Below are positions 12,434 through 13,359 of a stretch of 13,359 bases of DNA, piece by piece. The number at the start of each line of letters is the position of its first letter. The stretch's first letter is position 1. The notes under the pieces are model-generated. The model was given only the letters and a program-made list of their open reading frames with translations, was not told the origin of the DNA and did not search any database. Both the position numbers and the translations under genes were made by a program. This DNA comes from Polaromonas sp. (lineage in GTDB: Bacteria; Pseudomonadota; Gammaproteobacteria; Burkholderiales; Burkholderiaceae_C): positions 1-13,359 of the forward strand of contig JAQGMN010000432.1 in NCBI GenBank assembly GCA_028292345.1, read 5' to 3'.

Positions 12434-13359
12434 ATGATTTTTAAGCGTTTAAGGCTTGTAGCCCTTGCTGTTCATGCGCTGGCAGCTACGAATTATGTAG
12501 CATCCCAGGTGCCGGTAGCCTTGACGCCACCCGCTGCTGTCGCATCGCCTGCAGACTCGCGCAGTCTCAACGATTGGTTGATGCGCATGCACCAGGCCTC
12601 TACCAACCGGTCCTATATGGGCACCTTCGTGGTGTCTGCGGGTGGCAACATGTCCAGCGCCAAGATCTGGCATGTGTGCGAGGGCAAGCAGCAGGTCGAG
12701 CGGGTGGAAACCCTCACCGGGGCGCCGCGTTCGATCTTCAGGCACAACGATCAGGTCGTCACCTTTATTCCGGACCACAAGTTGGCGCGCAGTGAAAAAC
12801 GTGAGTCACTCGGCTTGTTCCCCGAACTGTTTCAGTCGGCCGACAGCCGAATTGCCGACTTTTACAAGTTCCGCCAAGAGGGCATCGAGCGTGTGGCTGG
12901 CGTTGACGCAGACATCATCACGCTCACTCCAAAGGACAGCCTGCGCTTTGGCTATCGTGTCTGGACTGAGCGCAAAAATGGTTTGGTCGTGAAACTGCAG
13001 ACGCTGGACGCCGACGGCAAAGTGATTGAACAGGCCGCATTTTCGGAACTGCAGCTTGACGCGCCGGTCAGGATGGACAAGCTGATCCAGATGATGGGCA
13101 AGGTTGAAGGCTATCGCGTTGAAAAACCGGTGCTGGTCAAAACTACCGCAAGCGTCGAAGGCTGGGCCTTGAAAACGCCTGTGGCTGGTTTTAATCCCAT
13201 CAGCTGCTATAGGCGGCCAGTTTCTGCAGCTGCGGATGCCGTGGCTGGCGAAGCGCCGCTGCAGTGGATTTTTTCCGATGGTCTGGCTTCGGTCTCGATT
13301 TTTGTGGAGCCCTTCGACCGGCAGCGTCACATCCGTGAATCCAGTCTTTCCCTGGGCGC
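12434..13359 (+). CDS. rseB: Sigma-E regulatory protein RseB/MucB, 3' end outside window
   Basis: RseB is a periplasmic lipoprotein-sensing protein that binds RseA and protects it from cleavage. The first 308 codons are present. A likely signal peptide covers about residues 1-25 (FKRLRL then a hydrophobic run to VASQ). Family features are LNDWLMRMHQAS...YMGTFVV at 45-67, ERVETLTGAPRSIFRHNDQVVTFIPD-type sequence at 89-114 and SDGLASVSIFVEP at 281-293, the conserved MucB/RseB C-terminal segment. Two cysteines (82 and 258) could form a disulfide. There is no clear ribosome site before the ATG at 12434; a 9-codon frame, MKFFQIHDF (12415-12444), overlaps it. The gene is open to the window edge, and a DegP/MucD protease gene usually follows in relatives. 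Confidence 0.93.
   Translation, partial: MIFKRLRLVALAVHALAATNYVASQVPVALTPPAAVASPADSRSLNDWLMRMHQASTNRSYMGTFVVSAGGNMSSAKIWHVCEGKQQVERVETLTGAPRSIFRHNDQVVTFIPDHKLARSEKRESLGLFPELFQSADSRIADFYKFRQEGIERVAGVDADIITLTPKDSLRFGYRVWTERKNGLVVKLQTLDADGKVIEQAAFSELQLDAPVRMDKLIQMMGKVEGYRVEKPVLVKTTASVEGWALKTPVAGFNPISCYRRPVSAAADAVAGEAPLQWIFSDGLASVSIFVEPFDRQRHIRESSLSLG

Noticed and set aside
1..13359. CRISPR array, tRNA, rRNA, phage or defence island
   Set aside because: No regularly spaced repeats, cloverleaf-like sequences, phage genes or defence-type domains were seen on either strand.

Overview
The window reads as an ordinary chromosomal segment of a betaproteobacterium, most likely a Comamonadaceae member of the Polaromonas/Rhodoferax type. 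This is inferred from GC-rich coding sequence, the protein sequences and the gene order; no database search was possible. The backbone is the Burkholderiales block rpmF-plsX-fabH-fabD-fabG-acpP-fabF-(ygfX-like)-rpoE-rseA-rseB, preceded by yceD and, on the other strand, a Maf pyrophosphatase and an RsmI-like methyltransferase. No tRNA, rRNA, CRISPR array, insertion sequence, phage gene or defence system was seen.

Left part (1-1675): the 3' end of an S49 (SppA-type) peptidase gene runs into a 13-bp hairpin flanked by A and T runs. This hairpin can also terminate the convergent minus-strand pair maf(yceF)-methyltransferase, whose two genes overlap by ATGA. The maf start lies only a few bases from the start of the divergent yceD gene (23S rRNA accumulation protein).

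Central part (2330-10463): a clear sigma70-type promoter precedes rpmF (L32). A terminator-like hairpin follows rpmF, then come plsX and fabH. Between fabH and fabD, where the type II fatty-acid synthesis (FASII) cluster is normally continuous, sit two unexpected genes: an N-terminally anchored protein with two Asp-boxes (BNR/sialidase-like fold) and an overlapping gene for a polytopic membrane protein. fabD starts with TTG and overlaps fabG by ATGA. acpP has its own promoter and is followed by a terminator-like hairpin, a layout suited to making much more ACP than FASII enzyme. fabF ends inside a perfect 13-bp hairpin whose loop holds its stop codon.

Right part (10494-13359): a YgfX-like two-helix membrane protein gene overlaps rpoE (ECF sigma factor) by ATGA. 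rseA (anti-sigma factor) and rseB (periplasmic regulator, cut by the window edge) follow. Together the window joins ribosome and phospholipid precursor supply, fatty-acid elongation and the envelope-stress response.

The part least explained by known biology is the sialidase-fold/membrane-protein pair inside the FASII operon. The rest is a conserved housekeeping region with some interesting expression signals.
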